Origin: DATARH01 sp036008175
Lineage (GTDB): Bacteria > Pseudomonadota > Alphaproteobacteria > ATCC43930 > CGMCC-115725
Reading direction: 5' to 3'
DNA: 64,000 nucleotides
NCBI GenBank assembly: GCA_036008175.1
Contig: DASYOB010000152.1
Coordinates: 23,661 to 87,660 of the forward strand
Under the pieces are notes generated by a model. The model was not told the origin of the DNA, made no database searches, and was given only the letters and a program-made list of their open reading frames with translations. The translations under genes were made by a program, and so were the position numbers. Positions within the stretch are counted from its first letter, which is position 1; each line of letters begins with the position of its first letter. This document shows positions 8,572 through 16,876 of this stretch, in pieces.

Positions 8572-9447
8572 TCAGCGGGAGCGGCCCGCCTCTTCGAGTT
8601 CGGTGCGCACGTCCCAAAGTTCGGGGAAGAAGATGCGGCCGGCGATCTGCTCCAGATAGCCGACCCCGGCGGTGCCGCCGGTGCCGCGCTTCTGGCCGAT
8701 AATGCGGGATACGACCTTGAGGTGCCGGTAGCGCCAGAGCGCGTACGCCTCGTCGAGATCGACAAGTTTCTCGGCCAGTTCGTACGCGTCCCAATGCGTG
8801 TCGGGGTTCTCGTAGATCTGCTGGACGGTACCGACGATCGCTGAATGGCGAACATGCGGCTGGGTCACGTCGCGCTCGAGCACTTCCTGCGGGATCGGCA
8901 GGCCAGAGCGGGCCAGGAAGCGCAAATATTCGTCATAGAGACTCGGCGCCTCGAACGCGGCCTTTACATGGACATGCGCCTCCGGATCGTGTCGGAACAC
9001 CGCGAGCATGCTCCTATCCTTGTTGCCGAGCATGAATTCGATGATGCGGTGCTGGACGGATTGGATGCCGCTCGCCGGCCCGAGCACATGGCGGAACTGG
9101 ACGTACTCGCTCGGGGTCAAGGTCGCCAGCACGGCCCATTGGCTCATCAGCTGGTTCTGGATGTTGGAGACGCGCGCCAGGATCTTGTAGCAGGGCTGCG
9201 CCTCGTCCCGCCGCAATGCCGCGATCGCGGCATTCAGCTCGTGAATGACCAGCTTGAACCAGAGCTCGGTCGTCTGGTGCTGGATGATGAACAAGAGCTC
9301 GTCATGGTGCTCGGGCGAGGATAGCGGTTGCTGCGCCGATAAAAGCCGGTCGAGCCGCAGATAGGTCTTGTAGTCGAGCCGGCCGTGCAGTTCGGTATGG
9401 AGGCCGGCGGCCGGATGCTCCGAGCGCGGCCGGCGCGGCGCGGCCAT
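8572..9447 (-). CDS. kynA: Tryptophan 2,3-dioxygenase
   Basis: A haem enzyme that opens the indole ring of L-tryptophan to N-formylkynurenine, the first step of kynurenine catabolism. The 291 residues show the family landmarks. These are LDYKTYLRLDRLL, the active-site stretch HHDELLFIIQHQTTELWFK, FRHVLGPASGIQS with the substrate-binding Arg, and RHLKVVSRIIGQKRGTGG, whose His is the proximal haem ligand. Length matches bacterial TDO. Its start overlaps the stop of the enolase-superfamily gene by 1 bp (TAATG), so it is the last gene of a leftward operon. No kynureninase or formamidase is seen here. Confidence 0.95.
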   Translation of the reverse strand: MAAPRRPRSEHPAAGLHTELHGRLDYKTYLRLDRLLSAQQPLSSPEHHDELLFIIQHQTTELWFKLVIHELNAAIAALRRDEAQPCYKILARVSNIQNQLMSQWAVLATLTPSEYVQFRHVLGPASGIQSVQHRIIEFMLGNKDRSMLAVFRHDPEAHVHVKAAFEAPSLYDEYLRFLARSGLPIPQEVLERDVTQPHVRHSAIVGTVQQIYENPDTHWDAYELAEKLVDLDEAYALWRYRHLKVVSRIIGQKRGTGGTAGVGYLEQIAGRIFFPELWDVRTELEEAGRSR

Positions 9448-10544
9448 TACGCCCGGTATTTGTCGACAGCGGCCTGATCGAATTCAAGGCCGAGGCCAGG
9501 GGCGGCCGGCATTTCCAGCATCCCGTTCACAGGCTGCGGCACCGCTTTCCACAGCGGGAACAGCCGCGGCATGTATTCGACGGTGAGACCGTTAGGCACC
9601 GCGCCGACGAGATGGACGTGAATCTCCGGCACGCCGTGGCTGACGACCGGCACGTTGAAGGCTTCAGCCATGCCGGCGATCTTGAGCCAAGGGGTGATGC
9701 CGCCCGAGCGCACCTGGTCGATCATCACGATATCGACCGAGCGCGTCTCAAGCATGTGGTGGAACGGCACGGTGCCCCACAGGTACTCGCCGCCGGCGAC
9801 CGGGGTCGACAATGCCGCCGCGACCCGCGCGAGGCCGGCGTAATCGTCGTGCGTCGTCACGTCTTCGAGCCAGAACAGGCCGACCCCCGCATCCTCGACC
9901 CGCCGGCCGATGTCGATCGCCTGCTCGGGCCGCCAGCGCTGGTTGATGTCGCACATCAAATCCATGTCGGGGCCGACCGCCTCGCGAATGAGCCGCGCCT
10001 GCTCGACCTCACGCGCCGGCGAGGTGACGCCGGGCAGCCCAAGTTGCATCTTGGTCTGGCGATAGCCCTTCTCGCGCAGCCGGCCGGCGGCGGTCACCGC
10101 CTCTTCGAGCTTGAGGCCACGCCTGAGCGCGCCGCTGGCGTAGGTGGCGATATGGTCGCGCCCGCCGCCGAGCATTTTCCACAGCGGCAGCCCGAGCGCC
10201 TTGCCTTTGATGTCCCACAGCGCAACATCGATCGCCGACATCGCCATCGTCAGCATGCCGGCGGGGCCGGCCGAGCCGGCCGCATCGCGCAGCTTTTTGG
10301 CGATCGCCTCGACCCGTAGCGGATCCTCGCCGATAACGAGCGCGCCAAGCTCGTCGACCGCATGGCGCAGGGTGCGGGTCAGCGCGCCGCCGAAATAGCT
10401 GACCCCGAGCCCCTCTATCCCGTCATCGGTGCGCAGCTTGAGCCAGACGATCGGGTTCTTGGCGTTCGGGTTCTCCGAAAAGCCGGCGAGCGGCTCGTCA
10501 TTGGGCAGCAGCACGATACCGGTTGCGAGCGAGGCGATCTTCAC
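9447..10544 (-). CDS. Enolase-superfamily protein, mandelate racemase/muconate lactonizing family (paralogue 1)
   Basis: A 365-residue acid-sugar dehydratase or racemase-type enzyme with an N-terminal capping domain and C-terminal (beta/alpha)7 barrel. The metal ligands are visible as CDINQRW (Asp), WLEDV (Glu) and GGEYLWG (Glu). A His in SHGVPEIHVHL is the likely general base. Where mandelate racemase has K-x-K, this protein reads TKMQ, so the second Lys is Gln. The start is a GTG at 10544 with AAGGGGAG just upstream that overlaps the previous gene's TAA. It belongs to a leftward operon with a paralogue at 11540-12640 and with kynA. The substrate is unknown; L-fuconate-, galactonate- or mandelate-type acids are possible. 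Confidence 0.85.
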   Translation of the reverse strand: MKIASLATGIVLLPNDEPLAGFSENPNAKNPIVWLKLRTDDGIEGLGVSYFGGALTRTLRHAVDELGALVIGEDPLRVEAIAKKLRDAAGSAGPAGMLTMAMSAIDVALWDIKGKALGLPLWKMLGGGRDHIATYASGALRRGLKLEEAVTAAGRLREKGYRQTKMQLGLPGVTSPAREVEQARLIREAVGPDMDLMCDINQRWRPEQAIDIGRRVEDAGVGLFWLEDVTTHDDYAGLARVAAALSTPVAGGEYLWGTVPFHHMLETRSVDIVMIDQVRSGGITPWLKIAGMAEAFNVPVVSHGVPEIHVHLVGAVPNGLTVEYMPRLFPLWKAVPQPVNGMLEMPAAPGLGLEFDQAAVDKYRA

Positions 10545-10553
10545 GAGCTCCCC

Positions 10554-11354
10554 TTATCTGTAGGTTTTCTTGGCCGCGTCCCAGCGCCAGTCCGTGCGGG
10601 TGATCGTGACCTTGGGCTTGCCGGTCGGGGTCCGGCAATCGTCCGCAACCGGCTGGACGGTACTTTTGATATAGCCCGTGATGCGATCAAACGCACCGTA
10701 ATCAGGCGTGACGACAACGTAAGGAACCTCGCCGGTGCTGCGATGGTGGTCGCAATCCCGCTCGCTCCGCGCATCGACATTGCCGATCAGCGACAGCTTA
10801 TCGACGGTCGCGAGCACCAGCACGTAATTGTCCGGAGAGCTGCTGGTGGTCGTGTGAAAGCTGTCGGCCACCACGATCTGACCGTCGGCGCCGAGCGGGC
10901 GGATAAAGTGGTCGCCGAAGGCATAGTTCGCGTCCTGCTGGATGTTGACGGCATCGAGCAGTTTGGTATCCGCCCCGCCGTCGAACAGCGCGACCACCCC
11001 GAAGCAGGCATCGCCCGCAGTGGTAATTCCAATGATCTCGCGCATCTTGCGGGAGATTTCGACCCTGGCGGTTTCGATATATTCGATCTGCAGCGGCTCT
11101 TTCGGGCAGTCGTCTTCGAAGGCCTCTTTGTCGATTGACCGAATGGAAACGTCGCCGTGGATGAAATCGCCGGTTTTTCCGTCCTTCCCCGGCTCCTGCC
11201 GCAAGTCGGGAAAGATAAGACGGATCATATCCCGCCAGGTCATGTCGTTCGGCAGGCCTGCCTTCTGCCCGAGATCGAATACCTCATCGTGCTCGGCGGC
11301 GGCAGGCGACACGGCGCAGGCGACGAGCAGAAGCACCGCGGCGAGCAGCCTCAC
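10554..11354 (-). CDS. Secreted protein of unknown function
   Basis: A 266-residue protein starting at a GTG (11354). The first 20 residues form a clean signal peptide (MRLLAAVLLLVACAVSPAAA), so it is exported. The mature part has several cysteines (DDCPKEP, GDACFGVV, RDCDHH, DDCRTP) that could form disulfides, and acidic patches. I recognise no domain. It starts 2 bp after the stop of a 51-residue lipoprotein, and its stop forms part of the ribosome binding site of the next enolase-superfamily gene. The two envelope proteins are thus tightly co-translated between two paralogous enzymes. Cysteine in the hydrophobic leader could suggest a lipobox, but LLVACAVSP is a poor one and a type I signal is preferred. 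Confidence 0.75.
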   Translation of the reverse strand: MRLLAAVLLLVACAVSPAAAEHDEVFDLGQKAGLPNDMTWRDMIRLIFPDLRQEPGKDGKTGDFIHGDVSIRSIDKEAFEDDCPKEPLQIEYIETARVEISRKMREIIGITTAGDACFGVVALFDGGADTKLLDAVNIQQDANYAFGDHFIRPLGADGQIVVADSFHTTTSSSPDNYVLVLATVDKLSLIGNVDARSERDCDHHRSTGEVPYVVVTPDYGAFDRITGYIKSTVQPVADDCRTPTGKPKVTITRTDWRWDAAKKTYR

Positions 11355-11356
11355 GG

Positions 11357-11512
11357 CTACATCCGCTCCATGCCCGCATCCTGCGGCGGCAGATCGATCG
11401 CCGGCGGCGGGTCATGCCCGAGCGTCCCCGGATAGACCGCGTCGAGGGTCCCGCCATGACAGCCGGCGAGCACCGTTGTTAGTAGCAGCATCGCCCACGC
11501 AAATGTTCGCAT
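11357..11512 (-). CDS. Very small lipoprotein (51 residues)
   Basis: A short gene below the usual length cut-off. The ATG at 11512 is preceded by GGGGAGAACAGCG. The product begins MRTFAWAMLLLTTVLAGC, a textbook lipoprotein signal with the lipobox VLAGC and Cys at residue 18. The mature peptide is only 34 residues and rich in Pro, Asp and Gly. The stop at 11357-11359 is 2 bp from the GTG of the secreted protein at 10554-11354, and the previous operon gene ends 27 bp upstream. Spacing, ribosome binding site and lipobox together support a real gene. Its role is unknown; it may tether or accompany the secreted protein that follows. Confidence 0.75.
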   Translation of the reverse strand: MRTFAWAMLLLTTVLAGCHGGTLDAVYPGTLGHDPPPAIDLPPQDAGMERM

Positions 11513-11539
11513 CGCTGTTCTCCCCCCCTTCTCCAATCC

Positions 11540-12640
11540 TCACACCCGATAACGGTCGATCGTCGCCTGGTCGAATTCGAGGCCGAGACCGGGTGCGGTC
11601 GGCATCGCCAGCTCGCCGTTCTGCTGCATCGGCACCTCTTTGAACAGCGGCATCAGCCACGGCATGTATTCGACCGTCAGCCCGTTCGGCACCGCGCCGA
11701 TAAGATGCACATGCACTTCGGGTATCAGGTGGCTGACGACCGGCAGATTAAACGCCTCGGCCATACCGGCGACCTTCAGCCATTGGGTGATGCCGCCGAC
11801 GCGGACGAGATCGACCATCGGGATATCGACCGAGCGCGCCTCCAGCATGTGGCGGAACGGCACGATGCCCCAGACATATTCGCCGCCCGCAACCGGTGTC
11901 GATAGCGCATCGCTGATTCGGGCGAGGCCGGGGAAGTCGTCGGCGGTGGTCACGTCCTCGAGCCAGAAAAGCCCAACTCCGGCGTCCTCGACGCGTTTGC
12001 CGATATCGATCGCCTGTTCCGGCCGCCAGCGCTGGTTGATGTCGCACATCAGCTTGATGTCGGGGCCGATCGCCTCGCGAATGAGGCGCATGCGCTCGAC
12101 CTCCTTGGCCGGGGTCGTCTCGCCGGGCAGGGCGAGCTGGGTCTTCATCTCTCGCCAACCCTTGTCCTTTAGCGTGGCAGCGGCCTTGACCACCTTGTCG
12201 AGCGGCAGCCCGCGCATCAATGCCCCCGAGGCATAGGTCGGCACCCGCTCGCGCGCGCCGCCGAGCAGCTTCCACAATGGCAGGTTCACCGATCTGGCGC
12301 GGATGTCCCACAGCGCGATGTCGAGCGCCGACAATGCCAGATGGTAGACGCCGCCTGGCCCGGCCGAGCCGCCTGCGGCATTCTTCAGCTTGGCGTGGAC
12401 GGCCTCGACCCGCACCGGATCTTCGCCGAGGCAAAGGTCGCCCAATTCGTCGATCGCATGCGCGAGGGTCCGCGTCAGCGCGCCGCCGAAATAGGCAACC
12501 CCGATCCCCTCCAGCCCGGAATCGGTCTCGACCCGCAAGGTGACGATCGGCCGCTTACCGTTCGGGTTGTCGGGCGCGTTCGCCAGCGGCTCGTCGGCTG
12601 GCAATTCGACGATCTCAGTACGGGTACCGGTTATTTTCAT
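11540..12640 (-). CDS. Enolase-superfamily protein, mandelate racemase/muconate lactonizing family (paralogue 2)
   Basis: A 366-residue paralogue of the enzyme at 9447-10544, very similar along its whole length. The ATG at 12640 is preferred because GAGGTGG sits 5 nt upstream; a GTG at 12649 would overlap that site. Metal ligands are in CDINQRW, WLEDV and GGEYVWG, and the general-base His is in SHLIPEVHVHL. The lysine motif reads MKTQ, again K-x-Q instead of K-x-K. It is the first gene of the leftward operon that ends with kynA, divergent from the binding protein at 12757. Two such paralogues in one operon suggest related but distinct substrates or stereoisomers. This is inferred, and no substrate can be named. 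Confidence 0.85.
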   Translation of the reverse strand: MKITGTRTEIVELPADEPLANAPDNPNGKRPIVTLRVETDSGLEGIGVAYFGGALTRTLAHAIDELGDLCLGEDPVRVEAVHAKLKNAAGGSAGPGGVYHLALSALDIALWDIRARSVNLPLWKLLGGARERVPTYASGALMRGLPLDKVVKAAATLKDKGWREMKTQLALPGETTPAKEVERMRLIREAIGPDIKLMCDINQRWRPEQAIDIGKRVEDAGVGLFWLEDVTTADDFPGLARISDALSTPVAGGEYVWGIVPFRHMLEARSVDIPMVDLVRVGGITQWLKVAGMAEAFNLPVVSHLIPEVHVHLIGAVPNGLTVEYMPWLMPLFKEVPMQQNGELAMPTAPGLGLEFDQATIDRYRV

Positions 12641-12756
12641 GGAGTCCACCTCAGCGAATCCATCTGTGGGCCAGATGCGCTAGGCTCACCGAACTGCGGG
12701 GTTTGGGCAATAGAAGATAGCGTGCCTGGCAAGATTACGATGGCGAGGGTCCAAGC

Positions 12757-14379
12757 ATGACAAACGCTCCCTTGCGTCCATCGCGGAAGCTTGCTCGCCG
12801 CTGCATTCAAGCGCTGTTGCTTGTGTTGCTGCTCGCACCGGGAAGCGCCAGCGCGCAGCAACCGGGTGGGGTTCTGCGGGTCGGCCATCGCGACAGCCCG
12901 GCAACGATGTCGCCGCTCGAAGAGGTAACGATCTCGGCTATCGCCCCGATGATGGCCGTCTTCAACAATCTGGTGCTCTTCGACCAGCAGGTGCCGCAGA
13001 ACACGATGCGCTCGATCGTGCCCGACCTGGCCACCGCCTGGTCATGGAGCCCCGATGGGACGCAGCTGACGTTTCGGTTGCGCGAAGGCGTCCGCTGGCA
13101 TGACGGCCAGCCGTTCACCGCGAAGGACGTCGAGTGCACCTGGAACATGCTGCTCGGCACGTCGGCGGCCAAGCTCCGCCTCAACCCGCGCCGATCCTGG
13201 TACTGGAATGTCGATCGGGTCACCGCCGACGGCGACTACGCGACGACGTTTCATCTGAAGCAGCCGCAGCCCGCCCTGCTGGCCTTGCTCGCATCCGGCT
13301 ACTCGCCGGTCTATTCCTGCCATGTGCCGCCACAGGAGATGCGGCAGCATCCGATCGGCACCGGGCCGTTCCGGTTTGTCGCCTACAAGCCGAACGAATC
13401 GATCCGGCTCATCCGCAATCCCGATTACTGGAAGCCGGCGCGGCCCTATCTCGACGGCATCGAGTGGCGGATCATCCCGAACCGCTCGACGGCGCTGCTC
13501 ACCTTTGTCGCGGGACAGCTCGACATGACCTTCCCCTACGAGGTCACGGTGCCGCTGCTGAAGGATATCGCGGCGCAGGCGCCGGAAGCCGTTTGCGAGC
13601 AGCGCCCGAGAGGGGTCAGCAGCACATTAATCGTCAACCGCGAGGCGCCTCCGTTCAACAATGCCGATCTGCGGCGGGCGATGGCGCTGACCCTGGATCG
13701 CAGGGCCTTTATCGACGTGCTGAGCGGCGGCGAGGGCGACATCGGGGCGGCGATGCTGCCGCCGCCCGAAGGGTTGTGGGGCATGCCGCCGGAGCGGCTG
13801 CGCCGCCTGCCCGGCTACGATCCCGATGTGGCGAAGAACCGTGCCGAAGCCCGCACCATCATGCGGCGGCTCGGCTATGAGCAGGACCGTCCGCTCGCGG
13901 TCAAGATCGCGACCCGCAACATCCCGTTCTATCGCGACCCGGCCGTCATGCTGATCGATCAGCTAAAGGAAATCGGCATCGCCGGGGAGCTCGATCTCGT
14001 CGAGACCGCCAACTGGAATCCGAAGATCACCCGCAAGGATTACGCGGCCGGGCTGGAAAACACCGGCAGCGCGGTTGTCGACGACCCGGACCAGCAATTC
14101 TACGAGAGCTTCGCCTGCGATTCGGACCGCAATTTCACGGGATACTGCAATCGCCAGCTGGAAGAGCTGTTCCATCGACAATCGCGCGAGCCAGACCAGG
14201 AAACCCGCAAGCAACTGGTCTGGGACATCGACAGCCAATTGCAGGAAGACGGCGCGCGGCCGGTGATTTTCCACACCCGCGGCGCGACTTGCTGGCAGCC
14301 GCGGGTCCAGGGACTGACCACAATGGTGAACAGCATGTACAACGGCTGGCGAATGGAGGATGTCTGGTTGAAAAAATGA
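12757..14379 (+). CDS. ABC transporter substrate-binding protein, family 5 (peptide/opine/nickel type)
   Basis: A periplasmic binding protein of 540 residues. The N-terminal signal peptide (RRCIQALLLVLLLAPGSASA, ending near residue 34) is followed by GGVLRVGHRDSPATMSP and by LATAWSWSPDGTQLTFRLREG. The segments VRWHDGQPFTAKDV and IGTGPFRFVAYKP are hallmarks of SBP_bac_5 proteins. It would hand an oligopeptide-like or other organic ligand to an ABC permease. No permease or ATPase gene is adjacent, so it is an orphan here. It is divergent from the enolase operon across 116 bp and followed 101 bp later by the luciferase-like gene. The ligand is unknown. Confidence 0.9.
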   Translation: MTNAPLRPSRKLARRCIQALLLVLLLAPGSASAQQPGGVLRVGHRDSPATMSPLEEVTISAIAPMMAVFNNLVLFDQQVPQNTMRSIVPDLATAWSWSPDGTQLTFRLREGVRWHDGQPFTAKDVECTWNMLLGTSAAKLRLNPRRSWYWNVDRVTADGDYATTFHLKQPQPALLALLASGYSPVYSCHVPPQEMRQHPIGTGPFRFVAYKPNESIRLIRNPDYWKPARPYLDGIEWRIIPNRSTALLTFVAGQLDMTFPYEVTVPLLKDIAAQAPEAVCEQRPRGVSSTLIVNREAPPFNNADLRRAMALTLDRRAFIDVLSGGEGDIGAAMLPPPEGLWGMPPERLRRLPGYDPDVAKNRAEARTIMRRLGYEQDRPLAVKIATRNIPFYRDPAVMLIDQLKEIGIAGELDLVETANWNPKITRKDYAAGLENTGSAVVDDPDQQFYESFACDSDRNFTGYCNRQLEELFHRQSREPDQETRKQLVWDIDSQLQEDGARPVIFHTRGATCWQPRVQGLTTMVNSMYNGWRMEDVWLKK

Positions 14380-14480
14380 GACAAAATCGAGCCGCGCCGA
14401 GCATTTGAGAAGCGGTCCCGGCAAGGATGCCGCTCTATGCTGACGTGCCGAGGCGCTCGGAAACGCGAGGAGGTATGAGC

Positions 14481-15473
14481 ATGAAACTCGGGGTGCTGCA
14501 ATTCTTCAGTTGGCCGGAGCGGCGGGTCGAGCTCGCCTCGGTTTATGCCCGCGCCTTGCAGCGGATCGAGATCATGGACCGCACCGGCTTTGACGCGGTG
14601 TGGCTCGCCGAGCATCATTTCAGCAGCTTCAGCGTGTGCCCGTCGGTGCACATGGTCGGCGTGCTCGCCGCGGCGCGGACCGAGCGTCTGCGCATCGGCA
14701 CCGGCGTGTCGTTGGCGCCGTTCTATCATCCGCTGCGGCTCGCCGAGGAAGTGGCGCTGCTAGACCAGCTCTCGGGCGGCCGGGTCAATTGGGGCGCCGG
14801 GCGCGGCTTCGCCCGGGTCGAGTTCGAAAATTTCGGGGTACCGCCCGAGGAAAGCACCTCACGATTTCACGAGGCGGTCGAGATCGTGCTGCGGGCCTGG
14901 ACCGAAGAGCGCCTCACATTCTCCGGCGCGCATTTCCGCTTCGACGGTGTCGAGGTGTTGCCGAAGCCGATGCAGCTTCCGCATCCGCCGGTGTGGATGG
15001 CGGCGACTTCGGAATCCGCGATCGAATGGGCCGCCGGTCGCGGTTTCTCGATCCTGATGGACCCGCACGCCGCGCATCGCGATATCGGTCGCAAGCGGCG
15101 GTTCTATGCCGAGCGGCTCGCCGCGTCGGGGCATTCGATCGAGGGCCGCGATCTGCCGGTCGCGCGGCTCCTGGCACTTGGCGACACCTCCGCGCAGGCG
15201 GCCGAGGTGGCGCGGCGCGGCGCGCAATGGATCGTCGATTCCTATTTCGGCGCCCAGCACAACCCGGTCGGCATCAAGGACCCGGCGGCGCCCGGAAGCG
15301 ATCCGGTGCAGCGCTATCTCGACGAGGTGATCCTGCACGGCACGCCCGATGCGGTGCTCGACGAGATCCTGCGACTGCATGAGGAGATCGGGCTGGACTA
15401 CCTCTTATGCGCTCCGCTCAGCCACGAGACCTTCATGATGCTGACCGAGAAAATCCTGCCGCGCCTGCCGTGA
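14481..15473 (+). CDS. LLM-class flavin-dependent oxidoreductase (bacterial-luciferase-like)
   Basis: A TIM-barrel flavoprotein of 330 residues. The ATG at 14481 is preferred because GAGGAGG ends 7 nt before it; an ATG at 14475 sits almost on top of that site. Characteristic stretches are GFDAVWLAEHHF, the IGTGVSLAPFYHPLRLAEE segment and SGGRVNWGAGRGF. The later segments PPVWMAATSES and HGTPDAVLDEI also fit. Such enzymes use reduced FMN or F420 to oxidise small organic compounds, with substrates that vary widely. It heads a rightward run with a cupin (45 bp downstream), a selenoprotein and a CoA-transferase, so it may act in the same pathway. The substrate is unknown. Confidence 0.85.
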   Translation: MKLGVLQFFSWPERRVELASVYARALQRIEIMDRTGFDAVWLAEHHFSSFSVCPSVHMVGVLAAARTERLRIGTGVSLAPFYHPLRLAEEVALLDQLSGGRVNWGAGRGFARVEFENFGVPPEESTSRFHEAVEIVLRAWTEERLTFSGAHFRFDGVEVLPKPMQLPHPPVWMAATSESAIEWAAGRGFSILMDPHAAHRDIGRKRRFYAERLAASGHSIEGRDLPVARLLALGDTSAQAAEVARRGAQWIVDSYFGAQHNPVGIKDPAAPGSDPVQRYLDEVILHGTPDAVLDEILRLHEEIGLDYLLCAPLSHETFMMLTEKILPRLP

Positions 15474-15518
15474 TGCCGCTAATCTCGCCCCGAGACGGCG
15501 GCTCCGGGAGCGCATGGC

Positions 15519-15914
15519 ATGCACTGCTTCAACCTGAAGAACGAAGAGAAATTCGATCCGAAGAAGCATGTCGAGCGGGTGCTCGGCCGGGTCGCCGAGG
15601 GCGATGTCACGGTTGCCTGCTGGGAGCCGGGGCAGACAAGTCCCTATCACTGTCATCCGCAGGCGACCGAGATCTATTTCTGTTTCGAGGGCGGCGGCAC
15701 GATGAAGACGCCAAGCGAGACGGTCGCGGTAACACCGGGCTCCTTTGTCGTGCATCCGCCCGGCGAGCTGCACGAATGGATCACCGGGCCGCAGCGCACG
15801 CTCTTGTTCCGGGTGCGCTACGGCAACGACATGACCGGGCGCACCAAGGAGTGGCCAAGCAATCCCGAATGGCGCCCGCGCCTGGCGGATCTCGAGTATT
15901 TCAAGGCGGGCTGA
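15519..15914 (+). CDS. Cupin-domain protein
   Basis: A 131-residue single-domain cupin. The metal-binding motif 1 appears as YHCHPQATEIYFCFEG (two His and a Glu) and motif 2 as PGSFVVHPPGELHEW (His), enough for a mononuclear metal site. The C-terminal 30 residues are polar and carry TKEWPSNPEWRPR. Proteins of this kind act as small dioxygenases, isomerases or ligand sensors; the role here cannot be told. It ends 11 bp before the ATG of the selenoprotein gene, whose ribosome binding site overlaps the cupin stop, so the two are probably co-translated. Confidence 0.8.
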   Translation: MHCFNLKNEEKFDPKKHVERVLGRVAEGDVTVACWEPGQTSPYHCHPQATEIYFCFEGGGTMKTPSETVAVTPGSFVVHPPGELHEWITGPQRTLLFRVRYGNDMTGRTKEWPSNPEWRPRLADLEYFKAG

Positions 15915-15925
15915 AGGAGGCGTTG

Positions 15926-16867
15926 ATGACCGAGCGCGAGGAGGATTTCGGATTCGCCCCGGAGCACGATGCGCCGATCCCCTACATGCAGCGCATCCGC
16001 GACTATTATCAGACGCTCGGCTACGGCGCGCCGTATCGCTGGGCGCATTACACCGAAGTACCGTTTGCGCCGCTGCAAAAGCTCCTGGCCGAGAGCCGGA
16101 TCGGGCTGATCACGACGGCGGCTCCTTATGATCCGGGCAAGGGCAATCAAGGGCCGGGCGCTCCCTACAACGCCGCTGCCAAGTTCTACACGGTCTATTC
16201 CGGCGATACCGCGCGTCACCACGATCTGCGCATCTCGCATGTCGGCTACGACCGCACCCACACGACCGCGGATGACAGCAATAGCTGGTTTCCGCTGCCG
16301 GCATTGCGGCGCGCCGCGGCATCCGGACGGATCGGCGAGGTGGCGCCGCGCTTTCACGGCGCACCGACGAACCGCAGCCACCGGGTGACCTTGGAACAGG
16401 ATTGCCCGGAGCTGCTGGCGCGCTGCCGCGAGGACAAGGTAGATGCTGTCGTTCTTGTCGCGGTTTGACCGGTGTGTCACCAGACCGTGAGTCTGGCTGC
16501 CCGTCACCTCGAAGCAAACGGCATCCCGACCGTGATCATGGGATGCGCCAAGGACATTATCGAATATGTCGGCGTGCCACGGTTTCTGTTCAGCGATTTC
16601 CCGCTCGGCAACCCCGCCGGGCGGCCGCACGATCCGGACTCGCGGGCATCCACGCTTGAACTCGCGTTGCGGGTGCTGGAAGCCGCCCCGGGGCCGCGCG
16701 CCACCGTGCAGTCGGCATTGCGCTGGAGCGACAATCCGGACTGGAAGCTGGATTTCTCCAACATCGCCCGGCTGTCGCCGGAGGAGATCGCCCGCCGCCG
16801 GGCCGAATTCGATCGCCAGAAGGAGATCGCCAAAACCATCCGCGACAGGCCAGCCGCCGCGGAGTAG
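15926..16867 (+). CDS. GrdB-like selenoprotein (glycine/sarcosine/betaine reductase selenoprotein B family), TGA read as selenocysteine
   Basis: A single 313-residue frame from ATG 15926 (AAGGAGG 5 nt upstream) to TAG 16865-16867, interrupted only by TGA at 16466-16468 (codon 181). Around the TGA the protein reads VVLVAV-U-PVCHQTVSLAA. Sec takes the first place of a CxxC-type redox motif, with Cys at 184. The upstream half (YYQTLGYGAPYRWAHY, GLITTAAPYDPG, FPLPALRRAAASGRIGE) and the downstream half (EANGIPTVIMGCAKDI, RFLFSDFPLGNPAGRP) belong to one GrdB-like family. A hairpin at 16480-16496 could be the bacterial SECIS. In clostridia GrdB activates glycine-type substrates through Sec. No GrdA, GrdC, GrdD or GrdE partner lies nearby, so the reaction here is unknown. 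The alternative is a nonsense-mutated gene, but TGA precisely at the redox position argues against it. Confidence 0.85.
16480..16496 (+). promoter_or_regulatory. Candidate bacterial SECIS hairpin
   Basis: A perfect 6-bp stem CCAGAC/GTCTGG (16480-16485 with 16491-16496) closed by the loop CGTGA. It starts 11 nt after the TGA at 16466-16468, so the apical loop begins 17 nt after it. Known bacterial SECIS elements place a short stem-loop at about this distance and need a G, usually followed by U, near the start of the loop for SelB binding. Here the loop has G then U at positions 2 and 3. It lies inside the coding sequence, as is normal in bacteria. Confidence 0.65.
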
Positions 16868-16876
16868 CCCATCGTT

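Noticed and set aside
16466..16868. Treating the selenoprotein locus as two genes or as a frameshifted pseudogene
   Set aside because: The two halves are in the same frame, only a TGA separates them, it falls at the redox-motif position, and a suitable hairpin follows. No indel is needed.
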